Positions 23,560-35,197 of a stretch of 64,000 nt of DNA are shown here, one piece after another. Position 1 is the stretch's first letter. Each line of letters opens with the position of its first letter. The notes under the pieces were generated by a model. The model made no database searches. It was not told the origin of the DNA and saw nothing but the letters and a program-made list of their open reading frames with translations. Position numbers and translations under genes: made by a program. This stretch comes from Narthecium ossifragum (lineage: Eukaryota; Streptophyta; Magnoliopsida; Dioscoreales; Nartheciaceae): the NCBI GenBank assembly GCA_963920575.1, contig OY986966.1:4298130-4362129 (forward strand), read 5' to 3'.

Positions 23560-24636
23560 CGCCCCTATTGTTATATCAAAAAAATATTAAGAACTGACCT
23601 ACCGTCAAACCCTATTTTTTTTCAGCCCCTATTGACCCTTCTCCCTAGTATTTTAAGGAGTTTCTAAAAATACCCCAAACTTATGAAAATATCGTGCAAA
23701 AATCCATCGTTTTGGGCATTTGCATCTCAACCCCTCCCTATTTTCTTTTGTTGGAAAAAAAAAAAACGCTCATAGCTATCAAACTGATCACAGTTATTCT
23801 AACTCAAAATTTAGTAGAATCTAAAATTGTCATTGATTGGTTCAGTAATTTACTTTAAATCGAGACATAATGATAAGATAAGGGAAGAATCAATAATGAT
23901 ATTTATGTCTTTTATCGATAGAAGGCATCAAGCTACTTTTTGTTGGTAAAAAGTTATTGGCAGGAGGTTTTATAAATACAAAAACCAATAGAAGGGAGTA
24001 TTGGCCAACTAGGATTGTAAGTGCATCTCTTCCAGATCCTATTTCAAGTTAGAAGAATATTCTATGCCTGATCAGAAAACGTCCAACATTGAGGAATGTC
24101 GATGATGTGTTTTGGATAACGCCTTACTTCCAATGTCTTCGAGCGCAACCAAAAATGGCTCAAATTTGAAAAGTTGAAGAGAGAACAGATCAAATAACTT
24201 CGAAACCTCAGACATAAGATGAATGTCTAAAGACATAGGAAACCAAAGATATATCCAAAGATTTGGAAAAGTGATTGGAAGACCCTCTCTGGTTCTTCTC
24301 AAGTAATGATGTTCGAGGTTAATGTTTAGGTCCAACGAGCACAGCTTTGCAGAAGGAAAGCAGGATTGAAAAAGATCCCTTTCTGCATAAGCTCTCATGG
24401 TGGAGAGTTTACAATTTGGAGACAAAAAGCCCAGCATAGAAACCGATTCAACAAGTATTAACACGATGCGAGTTGGAATGAGCACTAAAGTATATAAGTG
24501 CCGCCATGGATTAAACCAAAAGCTTTAAACTCTGTTGCTGCAGCTGCTCCAGGAATGTTAGATACTAACTAAGCTATTGCGGTGGTTTCATGAACTCATA
24601 GTATTATCTGCAGTGTAGAGACCGAGTTCTCCTTTG
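23560..24636. other. Intergenic DNA; may include the trihelix 3' UTR
   Basis: No clear gene. The reverse-strand ORF 24485-24072 resembles no family I know and, if the trihelix model is right, would lie in its 3' UTR. Confidence 0.4.
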
Positions 24637-24650
24637 CTATGACCTTTTTC
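24637..24650 (-). CDS. Candidate terminal exon of the trihelix gene (14 nt coding)
   Basis: On the reverse strand a strong pyrimidine tract and TTTCTTTCTCAG acceptor end at 24651. Joined in phase to the donor at 26831-26830, the frame adds Gly-Lys-Arg-Ser and a stop. It is supported only by splice signals and phase, across a 2.2 kb intron. Confidence 0.35.
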
Positions 24651-26831
24651 CTGAGAAAGAAAAGTAAGAGCAAAACAGCTGACATTATTAGAGATCCAAG
24701 CAGCATGAATGCAGTTGACAGACAGCCAAAAAAGAACAAGATAAAAATTCAGCCTATTACATCATCTTCCATTATCTCAATTCACAGTAAAATAAAGCTG
24801 ATTAGCTGAATATGATGGGCTCCAAACCTAGTTCAATGCAGCAGAATGCATGGTTAATGGAAACATGCAATTTACTTCATATGTCCAAGTTCCTGTCAGA
24901 ATGATGAAGTATCGAATACCACATGAATAAGCCACGTTCCAGAAGTGAACTGCTGGAAGGCATCTATAAGACCAGCAGAAAACTAGGGAACAGTTTGTTC
25001 TGCGCACAACATCATATCCTACATTGACTTCCAACTTGTGTATGAATGATATACCCTCAAATAATGAAAATAAGAGATTGTGACACGGTGAAAGCTAATA
25101 TAAAACTACAGGTACTGAAACATTGAAGGCAGATAGACGTCACGACCATATTTTCATAATCTCAAATCTCAGAGGAAAGGAATTTTGAATGGCAACGTCC
25201 AATAAGAACAAACATGTTGGATAAACTAGATGATATGGTTTCTGATATCCCATGACCAAATTAATTTGGATGTAAGGGGTGCCATTGAAAATGACAGGAA
25301 ATATAGAAAGCAAAAAAGAGATATTCTCGAGACAGGTGAACATAAAAGTGGATTCCTAGAAATCTCAAGTGTGAGATAACGCATGGGCAGATCAGTGCAT
25401 GTATAGAATTTCGATAATCAAAGGTCAAATATGGAAAAACAGCCAGGAAGGATGTCCATGTGAATCAGAAAAATGAGGCAGCCCTGGTTCAATAATTGCC
25501 ACTGCCACTTGAAATGAATAACCCTCTTCATTAACCTCAACTATTAATGTTTCCAAAAGCAAAAAGAAGTATATAATCAATAGGAGTTTATCCCCCTCAG
25601 AAAAACCTCTTCAGTTGACTCCATGAATCTACTTTTCCAACTTCAAACCATCAAATGACCTTATAATTCACTGTCTTCTCCATCCATAATAAGAAAGTTC
25701 TCCAATTTAGCCATTTAGCATCAAACAACATGGCCCTACCACCAATAAGCTTATTTTGCTCTTCAAATGAACAAGTTTTTGTCATATTTTTACAGTACAA
25801 GCTCTAGACATGCTGCCTAGTTGTTCCCACATTCAATTCAATGTCGAGAGGGCTATCATAAAAATTTTCAAATGTAAAGCCAAAGGATAAGCCCCCACGT
25901 CAAAACTGTTCTATCACATTCAATAGAGGCACATTAAGATGCATCAGCATCAAACAGAAGTAAATGAAACCATGGCATTTATCAAGTTCACAAATCCAAT
26001 ATAAGCACAACGGAATTGCTAGTACTATAAAAATCCTCAACATCAAAATACCACATCATCACCTACCAACTTCCATCAGCATTTTTTTTTACTAATCCTC
26101 CATGATTGAGGTAAAAGAAGGCCAATTAAGTTTTTTAGCCCACAAACTTGTACTATCAAAGCCCCATTAAAAACTGATGAAAATATGAGCATCCACGATC
26201 CAATTTCTCGTCTCTCTAATGTCTACAATCAGGCAAAAGCCATCTTTAAATCACCATATAATGTTACCAAGGAGGTTGGAATGTCCTAGCATTCTATTAG
26301 CGTCACTAGGGTCGAGCAGACTAATAGTCTACTTTGAGAAAGTCACACAACTATCCTGAATATAAAGATCAAAATATAGACTAACAGCACACTTTGAAAA
26401 TGCTGACAACATCGGTGTGTGGATTACACAATCCAACAGTAGGAAATACAGATGAGTACGGAAAGAATAGTTTTGTGAAGGGTATGAGTTGTGGAAGAAT
26501 GAAGTGTTTTCAGTTAAAATAAGCTTTTTGTCAAAATTTCTACAGTGGATTGAATCTAAGCATGCTATTCTCCTTTATTCACATCATCTTTCCTATTTGA
26601 CTAAGCCTCCTCTCTACCAGGTACAAACCTTGTTCTACAATTCATCTACAACCAAAAACAATACATTCCACAATGGTCTTAAAAGATGTCCAAAAAAGAT
26701 AACCAGTCTAATCTTAAAGCCAAACAAGAATAATTGCTTAATTGGAGCAATCCAAGATCACCCACACCAAACAAAATCAAAGAACGAAACTCAAAGAACG
26801 AAACCTAGAAGAGATCCCACAATCCACTCAC
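24651..26831 (-). other. Probable intron of the trihelix gene
   Basis: AT-rich DNA without coding signal or recognisable transposon, bounded by a GTGAGT donor (reverse strand, 26831) and the candidate acceptor at 24651. Confidence 0.4.
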
Positions 26832-27633
26832 CGGGACGGCTGCCGAATCCCTGCTTGGACCGCTTCATCTTCTCGAGCTCAATTTGCGTCTCCATAAACA
26901 TCTGCATCCTCTGGAACTCCAACTCCTTGGCGAACTCCATCCTCGTCCTCTCCTTCTCCATCATATGCCTCTGCTTCGAGTTCTCCACCCTCTCATATAC
27001 CTCCCCGAACCTCTCTAATGCCCTCGCCAGCTCCCCCCACACTCCAACTCCTTCCTCCTCCTCGTCCACGTCCCCACCACTACACTCCACCAAACCCTCC
27101 CACCTCCTTCTCCGCTTCCTCGCCTCCACCTTCAACTCCTCCTCCTCCTCCTCCTCCGCCTCCTCGTCATCGTCCTCTTCCTCATCCTCTTCCTCTTCCT
27201 CTTCCTCTTGTCGATAGTGGAATCCGCGGGAGCTCTCGCTAGATGAGAGAGACGGGGGGCTAGGTTTAGGCCGAGGGACTCGCCGCTTAATGGTCAAGTG
27301 AAGTGGGCGTTTCTTGGAGGAGGAGGTGGGAGGGTTGGAGCCAAGGAGGAAGTGAAGGTGCGAGAAGAAGGGCCAAGAGGAGGGGTGCGGCCGGGCAAGC
27401 TCGAGCTTATACTTCTTCTTAATGGTATCGACACGATTCTTACACTGGACATCAGTCTTCGTCGGCCGGCCGACGGCATCCTGGCGGGCGTTAACGGCGC
27501 CGGCGACCTCCGACCAATCTTTCTGGCGGAGATTCCCGCGATTCAAACGAAGGTAACGGTCGCCCCACGCCTCCACCAGCGCCGCCGTCGCCCCTTCGCT
27601 CCAGCAGTCCTCGCGACCGCCGCCCGTGGCCAT
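26832..27633 (-). CDS. Trihelix transcription factor, ASIL-like (main exon)
   Basis: The ATG is at 27633. Residues 10-98 form the trihelix DNA-binding domain: [20 protein letters not shown], then [16 protein letters not shown], the [15 protein letters not shown] helix and the [12 protein letters not shown] fourth helix typical of the SIP1/ASIL clade. A basic patch ([14 protein letters not shown]) and a very acidic Glu/Asp tract (about 143-168) follow. A C-terminal amphipathic helix with many Arg, Glu and Met (about 205-262) likely mediates dimerisation. The family acts in the nucleus; ASIL1/2 repress embryonic and seed-maturation genes. A GTGAGT donor after SRP (26831) shows that the apparent C terminus GEWIVGSLL is read-through into an intron. 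Confidence 0.88.
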
Positions 27634-28705
27634 GGATCGCTCCTCTATCAGGTCCGGGGGTTAGGGTTTTCCGGGAGGTCGGTGTTGGGTTATATATAGA
27701 GGGGGGTGTCGGAGAAGGCGTGGGAGAAGAAACAAGAGGCTCACCGGTCGGTGAGCCGAGAGACGAGGCGTCGGGAGAGCATGGATGGGTGCGGGAGAGT
27801 GGGACGGGGGCGGTAACATCACCACACGGGGAGGTGAGCCGATAAGGGAACAGGGTATTCCGGTTGACGGATTCTGGGTCAGAAAAGTTGTGATATCGAG
27901 CGATCATAGATTAAAATATTTTTTAAATAAAAATATAAAAATGAGGAAACAAACGATACCTCCATTTTTTTATTTTTTATGGCCCATCTTAATCCATATA
28001 ATTTCTATTTCACTAACTCTATTTTGTTCGGTGATAACGTGAGGATAATACGGGGATAACCCAGCGTATCCTCAAACCAAACATAAGATAGGCGTCCGTT
28101 GTTATAGATTTGACGACTTTTGTGTTATTTGGAATGGCCTATCAAAATAAAGAAACTGACCGTTCTCGGCTTCAATTAAGATCACCTCCAATCTAAATGA
28201 GGCGAGTTTGATCACTCTTTTTTGACTCAAAATTAATTTCAAACCATGCGCGAACAATAATAGGCTCAATCAAGCTCCAGTCGTTAAGGCCTAATGACCA
28301 TTGTTAGTATGTTTTTATGTTTTTGCTTTATTTTTTTTTGTAAAAAATCATATTTTTGACCTAAGTTATGTGTTTGGTGGTGGAATCAATGATGAACACA
28401 TTTGTTTGAATTCAAATTTAACAAATAAAACTTAAAATATGATAGATTTCAAGCGTGACTTGAATTTGACAACATGTTAAGATTTGTTTAAGGAGACTCA
28501 TTTAGATCGACAAACCAAGTATTAAGCGCTCGTTAAGGCTTGAGCTTAGAACGCATTGAAAGTAATCAAGCTCGGTTTGAAAATAGTCAAGTCGAGCTAA
28601 TCACCAATATCAAGGTCGAAATTAATTTTAAGCCAACCTTGATCAAAGACCGGCTCAATTAAGATCGGCTAATTTCATTTGGTAGACAATCTATATATAT
28701 ATATA
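27634..28705. other. Trihelix promoter and intergenic DNA with possible MITE debris
   Basis: The reverse-strand leader is GC-rich up to about 27850. At 27860-28090 a GATAACGTGAGGATAATACG / GGGGATAACCC motif resembles ends of small DNA transposons. The remainder is AT-rich with no gene seen. Confidence 0.4.
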
Positions 28706-28870
28706 TAAGATCAGGTGACGGTTACTTTTGTGACTCATATCATGACTCATCATCTGAGTCATAAAATTATACACATATGGACTAATGTGGCGTAAGTTAT
28801 TATAGAGATAGAGGAAGAGAGGAGAGAAAGAGAGAGTGGAGGTGAGTAGGTAGCCGTGCCATCACCTACT
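28706..28870. repeat. MITE, copy 2
   Basis: It begins CAGGTGACGGTTAC and ends GCCGTGCCATCACCT, an imperfect TIR pair. The interior has TGACTCATCATCTGAGTCA and a GA-rich stretch. It is inverted relative to 16999-17240. Confidence 0.6.
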
Positions 28871-29728
28871 ATATAATAATGTAGCAACATGCATGTAGGG
28901 AAAAAAAGTTTAAAGTTTAATTAATTTTAGTGTAATTTTATTTTGGGCCTATTGCTGGCTTATTTTAGTATCTTGTTTTGAATTGAAGTTTAAATTATCT
29001 AATTTTATAATTTTCTTTGGTTTTTGAGTTGTTAATAATGACTTATTTATGTTAGGAAATTCCTAGAAAATTAATTACGATCCAATCCAATGGCTTCTAA
29101 GCTCGACCAACTCGGAACTGTGTCTCATGGCACCCTTCCGAATCAAACCCAACCGGAAATCCGGGTCTCTGGCACTTTTTAACATAAAACCCCCTTACAA
29201 AAGTCACTATTAATCAAGACCCTCAGAAATAGCTTCATCCTTCTATCCTTAAGAAACGGAAGTCCTCAGCTCGCGTCTCCCTCATAGAGACGACCTATCG
29301 GTAACGCCGGCAACCCGTAACTTAGATCAGCTCGTCTCTTCTCAATCTCCTCCTCTCTTATCCGTGACGCCAACGCCAACCCCGCTCTATCGCGAGTAGA
29401 GATCCCAACTTATTCAACGCCTTTTTGGTCGTTAGATCGCGAAACCAAAAGGGTCAGTTCCGATTTCGATTTTGTTTCCGTCAATTCTATAAAAATTAGA
29501 TTTTGTGTCCGGTATCGATCGATTCTATTGTAGGTTTAAGTGTGTCTTTTTCATGCCCATTGTTCGCCACAATCTTTGAGCAAATTTGGATGGACCTATT
29601 GGCATTAGATTTCATCCCTACTTCTATAGTTCTATAAGATGCAGTAATGCAATCGTGTTGATGAAAATGCTCTGTTTTTGAATCCTCTATGTAGTTTGTG
29701 AATGAGCAAAGAACCCTAGTTGCATACA
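28871..29728 (+). promoter_or_regulatory. Upstream region and 5' leader of SGF11
   Basis: AT-rich to 29040, then richer in C and TC tracts with CTCAATCTCCTCCTCTC near 29340, typical of a plant leader. No other gene was seen. Confidence 0.4.
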
Positions 29729-30849
29729 ATGTCAGGGAAAAATGATGGCGATTCTTCTCCCCGATCTCAGGTGATTATTTCACTTTCCGACTTAGTTTAT
29801 TGTGAATTTGTGATTGGCAATTAACGGTTTTTATAAGATTAGCTGGTTGTTCTGCATGTAGTTATCTGTGAATTGGTTTGATGAGCTTCTGGATTCGATC
29901 ATCGCCGACGTGGCATCGGAGTGCCACCGGATAGCAAGGCTGGGCCTCGACCGTAGCTTGGAAGAGGAGGAGGAGGAGCTGAGGCTTTCCGAGCAGGCAC
30001 GGGCGCATGTGGCAGACCCGAGCAGTAGCTGCGAGGTGGGGAGTAAGTATGGAGTGGATATTTTTGGGCAGACACATCCGGCTGTAGCGGAGGAGATTTT
30101 CGAGTGTATGAATTGTGGACGGCCGGTCATGGCTGGTCGGTTTGCCCCTCACTTGGAGAAATGCATGGGGAAGGTGAGTTCTTGCTGAATTACTTTTCTT
30201 CTCCTTTGCTTACTTGTTGTGTTCTTAGTGTCTCTGTGCAATAAGAGGATCCAAATGCTTGAAAAAAGTTGTCCTTCAAGATTATTTTGAGCTTCTAATC
30301 CAGAATTTGAAATCTAGGTGTATAGGAGCTTTTGCTTGATTTCTTCTTGTCACATTTATGGCTGTTAGGGTTACGGTTATGTGCTTAGTTTTTTTGTCTA
30401 AATGTGTTCTTCTTCAATCATGCTTTATTTGTTCGTGAAAATTATGACATAACAGGCGTTATCCGAAGCTTTGAGCAAAAGTTCGTATATGGCTTCATTA
30501 TCAGGATGAGATTGAGCGCAACTATATGTTTAAAAGAGATTTTTGTGTAAAACTTTGTGTGTAGTCAATCAGCATGAGTTGAGAGCGCATTATATGTTCA
30601 GAGATTTTTGATGTAAAATTTTGTGTTTATTCAATTGTGATTTATCTATTTTTGTTTCTATTAATATTTCAGGGTCGAAAAGCTCGCCAGAGGGTAACAA
30701 GAAGCAGCACAGTCACACGGAGCCGCCATTCTCGTGGAAGTCCAGTTTCAGTCTATGCTCCTTATTCCCATGCCGCCAACACGAGCAGAGTTCTGAATGG
30801 TACGGCTGCCGGTGTAGGAGAGGAGTATACTGATTATGAAGAACCATGA
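29729..30849 (+). CDS. SGF11: SAGA-associated factor 11, 176 aa
   Basis: Three exons with GT-AG borders: 29729-29770, 29862-30173 and 30673-30849 (531 nt). Residues 17-60 form the N-terminal helix NWFDELLDSIIADVASECHR, which in the family docks SGF11 in the SAGA deubiquitinase module, followed by an acidic helix. VDIFGQTHPAVAEEIFECMNCG leads into the SGF11 zinc finger with C96, C99, H111 and C115. The tail is basic and Ser/Arg-rich (GRKARQRVTRSSTVTRSRHS) and is expected to contact nucleosomes. The length and order match plant SGF11 (Arabidopsis At5g58575). Its role is as the nuclear adaptor that activates the ubiquitin protease acting on histone H2B. No damage is seen. Confidence 0.93.
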
Positions 30850-32255
30850 GAACTCCGAGATTCTAATTGCACCTTCTGAATTCTCATACTTTGATGCAAT
30901 GACCTTCGGCAGATCTTCAGTTGCATACACTGAGCATCTCAATGTCTTGAAAATCTTGAAGCTCAAAGATAGGAGAGGAAGGTTGATTAAGTACAATGCT
31001 TGTCTATGATGTCCCCATAATCTCTTCAGTTTTTTTGCTTCTGGTGACAAATTGGTGCTACTTGACAGAATGCGGATATGAAGTATCAAAAACAGAGTAT
31101 AGCTTGCATATATGCGGAAAATTTTGACCCCTTCTGATCATCGTCAGTCAGTCTATTTTTTGTTGTTGTCAAAATGCCCCAAAAAGTGATTCTAGCAAGT
31201 TTCTACAATCATTGTTCCAAGTAGAAAACTTTTTTGCAATACTATTACTTAGACCTTATATGCTTGTCTTTAGTTACTATTGGTTGTGACAAACTAAGGA
31301 TTTGTTCAGAAAAGGTTGTTCTCCCTCAGGTGATTGAACAGATAGGTCCAGCGACATTTTTGATTGTATTGACACCCATAGGATCAAAAAGGTTACTATA
31401 TCTGTTCTTCAAGTAAGGATAGATCTCATTTCCTTCTATAATATGTGATAAACATAAGGCAATCAAACTTCAAGTAGCATGGCAATAGGTGGTCAGATTG
31501 TATTGAGTAAAAGTTTTGGTATGTTCATCCTGTTCTGTATAACTGCTGAGAAATTAGATCCAGATCTAGCTCAATCTCTGGATGAATGCTGCTTAATCTG
31601 TTTTCTGATTAATGTGCTCTAGTAGATAAACTTGTGTGTTACATCGTCTTGGGATCGTAAAATCTTTTATTTCATGGATGGTCATCACTTGTATATGCAA
31701 ATAGGATTAAGACTTTCAGGCTTGTTCTGGTTTCTAGTGCATTTTGCACCCCGAAGAAGTTCCGATAACAGGCTCAGTTAGTAAAAAGTTTAAAATTGCT
31801 TGCAATTTATGGAAAATTGCTTATCTTGTTTGTTGCACAAGGTTCTGGTTGCTATACAGTAAAGGCTTGATGTCATAGCCATGCGTTGTGGAAAGATTTT
31901 GCTGCAGCACTTCTAGAGGTTGCTGGCCTACGATCTGATCTCACTAAAAAGATTTGGCCTTCATGAACTATAAAACCTTCAACGAGTCTCTGGACATTTT
32001 TGGTTTGCTTTTTTGTTGTTGCTATTTTCTGGTTAAAAGTTACTCCTTTTAGCTGAATTTTTTGAAACTACTCGAGCTAAATAGATTGTCTTATAGATGA
32101 GAAAAATGTTGAGATCATGTTTACGTGGGAGAAATTATATGCCCTTGAGAGTTGAGAACATTTTTTATTTGGCCTCAAAAAATTTGAGGGGTTACAATAT
32201 CCAATGAGACATTTTGATTAATTAGCATAGGAGAAATCAGGGCTGAACGAGTCTT
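30850..32255. other. 3' flank of SGF11 and unassigned DNA
   Basis: The proximal part is presumably 3' UTR. Several short ORFs occur without family similarity; no repeats or RNA genes were recognised. Confidence 0.45.
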
Positions 32256-32505
32256 TTTGGCAAGACGATATCATCGTCGATCAATCCTCAGGTCCAGATG
32301 TGTCTGCAAGCACTGGAAGTCTTGGACGTCCGCAAACATCTCACCATGCCTCACAAGAAGCAATCGTTTGAGAGGAGAGGAATCCAACCCTACCCATCTC
32401 TCCTCACCCTGAATCCTGATGACCCAAAAGAAGAACTCAAGCCAAGCTACACCAATCTTCACGGCCTCATCGCCTCCAACAATTGCAATGGCTCCAAGGC
32501 TCCAA
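32256..32505 (+). pseudogene. Truncated F-box gene copy
   Basis: It aligns at nucleotide level with 35307-35572 of the intact F-box gene (shared CAAGACGATATCATC, GGTCCAGATGTGTCTGCAA, CCAACCCTACCCATCTCTCC). Two deletions are visible: about 25 nt that coded the F-box core EVLARLPVRS and about 15 nt coding TPYFI. It has neither the original start nor the C-terminal domain. Confidence 0.8.
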
Positions 32506-32737
32506 GGCTCCAATTAGATATGTAATTTCCTAATTGAATAGTTGCAGCAGTCTGACTCTATTTGCAATTTGCAATCTTTACTGAGCGGAACGAGCCAAAT
32601 TCAGCTGGCTCGAGGTAAACCGAGCCGAACTAGAGCCAAGCCGTAGGTATTTGGAGCCGAATAGCCCCCAGCTAGCTCATATTCGGCTCATTTACAGCCC
32701 TACTATTTAGTGATTTCTGCAAATCATTATAAATTCA

Positions 32738-33075
32738 AAAATGATTTGTGTACATGGGATGTACCCATGTACACAAATCATGACCGTTGGATTGAATCGG
32801 GCACACATCCCGATTCAATCCAACGGTTAAGGTACATGCCACGTGGGCATGTGCATGGGATGTACCCATGTACACAAATCATGACCGTTGGATTGAATCG
32901 GGCACACATTCCGATTCAATCCAACGGTTAAGGTACATGCCACGTGGGATGTACCCATGTACACAAAATCATGACCGTTGGATTGAATCGGGCACACATC
33001 CCGATTCAATCCAACGGTTAAGGTACATGTCACGTGGGCATGTGCAATGCACATGCCCACGTGGCATGTACCCCA
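32738..33075. repeat. Tandem triple repeat of perfect hairpins
   Basis: Units start near 32759, 32860 and 32949 (101, 89 and about 114 bp). Each contains ACCGTTGGATTGAATCGGG and its exact or near-exact complement around a 7-nt loop. Additional palindromes are TGATTTGTGTACATGGG with its complement (32742-32780) and CACGTGGGCATGTGCA with its complement (33031-33063). It is probably a foldback/MITE element. Confidence 0.85.
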
Positions 33076-33387
33076 ATCAGGATTCTTATAAATTACTGGG
33101 CATGTACCCAAATTCACACCTCGCATGTCATAGAGGGACCACCATAATGCCGTCCACGTTTTCCCCTCTTTTTGAGAGAAGAATTTAAACAAAAATTACT
33201 TACTTGTAGTATTAGCTCCCAGTCGTTGCCGGACAAAGCAACTTGCTTTTTCTCATTTGATTTTTTTATTATCTTTTCCCCCTCCTTTTTGTTGCTTACT
33301 TTTTTTGTTGAAAAGTTAAGTCAAAAGCTGACAGATAGAACAGACTACATGATCCCGACTACCGTACTAGGTCCATCACTATAGACC

Positions 33388-33960
33388 TGTTGGAAAGTGA
33401 CTCAAATTAGAATCTCAATTAGAGTCTCAATTAGACTAATTGATTAGATCAGATCTCATGTAATTGAGAGTCCAGTCCAATTGGAGTTCTCTCTCATCTT
33501 AATCAGAGTCCCACTTTGATAAGAAGTCTCAATTGATCTTGTAGGGTATATGTATATAGATAAGAGAGATTGAGAGGAATAGGTAGACTGTATAAGTGAA
33601 GAGCTTGTACGGGTGAGAGAAAAAAAAAGTTGAAAAGAGAGAGACAAAGAAACCGAGAGAGAGAGAGAAAGAGAGAAAAGGAGAGAGAAAAGAGGGCTCT
33701 GGTGAGAGAAGACTTGGTGATAGATCAACCAAGCATCCCTGTAATCTTCTTGTTCTTAGTGGATTTCTCTGGTGTGCTCTCCCCGTGGACGTAGGAGAAT
33801 CTGTCTCCGAACCACGTAAATCTCTGTGTCTCCCACTTTCTTTTGTTTTTCTATTATCTTGCATCTTTTGGTTTGGTTCTCTGCGCTTGTGTGTTCGACA
33901 TCGATTTAGGGCTTGCAAACATCGATCAAGGATCAAGGATCCGACGCTTCCGCGCCAACA
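33388..33960 (+). mobile_element. Copia-type solo LTR, 573 bp
   Basis: It starts TGTTGGAAAG and ends CGCGCCAACA. The flanks AGACC (33383-33387) and AAACC (33961-33965) are a target duplication with one change. It contains CCCCGTGGACGTAGGAG and GAACCACGTAAATC, a block common near the end of copia LTRs. No internal coding region is present. Confidence 0.75.
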
Positions 33961-35197
33961 AAACCCAGTTAAAACTTGACAAGTTCAGCCTACACCACTT
34001 CACCAGAGCATCCATTATAAGACCTTGGGACATAAATAAACATGACATACTCGAACCCTATGATTAAAGACCAAATAGCTCTCATTGTCACCGCTACGTC
34101 ATCCGGCCCTACTCAACGATGTACACACCGTTAGGAATATCGCTTCCAGCTCAGCTTCCAGCACAGTAGAAACACTTACCTCCTTACCCACCGCCCACTG
34201 TACACCTCTTTTTTGCTACTTATTTTCTCTCAAACTGTTCCATCCAAACTCGGAGATCTCAAGTCATGATTCTCACGGTGCAAATGGGATATCTATAAGC
34301 ACAACAACCAAGAAATCAACATTACAAGCGAAGGTCACGGTTATTCTTACCTTCTGTGAGGTGGATTGTGCGGATCCGGCAGGGTGTTTCACTGTGTCGG
34401 ATGGTCGAGTAAGCAATCCCACAACGCCTGAGTGTGGATCGGCTGATCGTGGATATATCTATATGTATATTAATCGTCTTCTATAACATAATACGTTTCG
34501 AAACCTTGATGCTAGTGATTTCACCAGAAAACTCAAGGTTAAGCATGTTTGCGTTGAAGTGGTCCCGGAATAGGCGACCTAAATGCTATATTTACATTGT
34601 TAGTTAATGGGTTTCAGTTATTATACATACATCGACCTTATAAAACAGTTAATTAATAGATTATAATCTTAGATTCCACCCAATCCATGTCATAAGACTT
34701 TGTTAGTACAGAACCATAACAAGTAAAAAAGCCCATTAGGGCCCGAACTAACAATATAAAGAACCTCATTGGAAGTCTTCTATTGTTTCCCCGAGATCAG
34801 CATCAGAGCGATCGCATCAAGATCTGTGCCGCCCATCCCACTGTCCTGAGAATACCTAGCCGCTTACATCACGGAGAAAAAGGTCTGTTTAGGGATTTGA
34901 CGAGATATATATATATATATAAGGTAGAAATCTCCACTATATCAATACGATGCGATTTTCTTTTCTTTTCTTTTCTTTTTTAATTTGCTGTTTCATGACC
35001 CTATTTCCAAAGAGACAGGTACGTTTTATTTGGCAGAATCAGGAGAATTCAACCAAAATCATGTTCCTATGGATCAATTAATTAATTGATTCTCTAGATT
35101 TAGGCCATACTAATTAAGATCGAGTTTGCCTCTCTAGATTAATTTCAATTCATGAATTCATGTTTATCTTATGTTTTCAATGATATAAGATGCAGTG
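33961..35197. other. Unassigned DNA and F-box promoter
   Basis: ORF-like stretch 34085-34486 has no family similarity. A (TTTTC)n tract (about 34945-34980) and (AT)n (about 34905-34921) lie upstream of the F-box gene. Confidence 0.45.

Noticed and set aside
24072..24485. 137-codon reverse ORF
   Set aside because: No recognisable domain; more likely 3' UTR or intergenic.
34085..34486. 133-codon ORF
   Set aside because: No family similarity and no promoter or splice context; composition like intergenic DNA.
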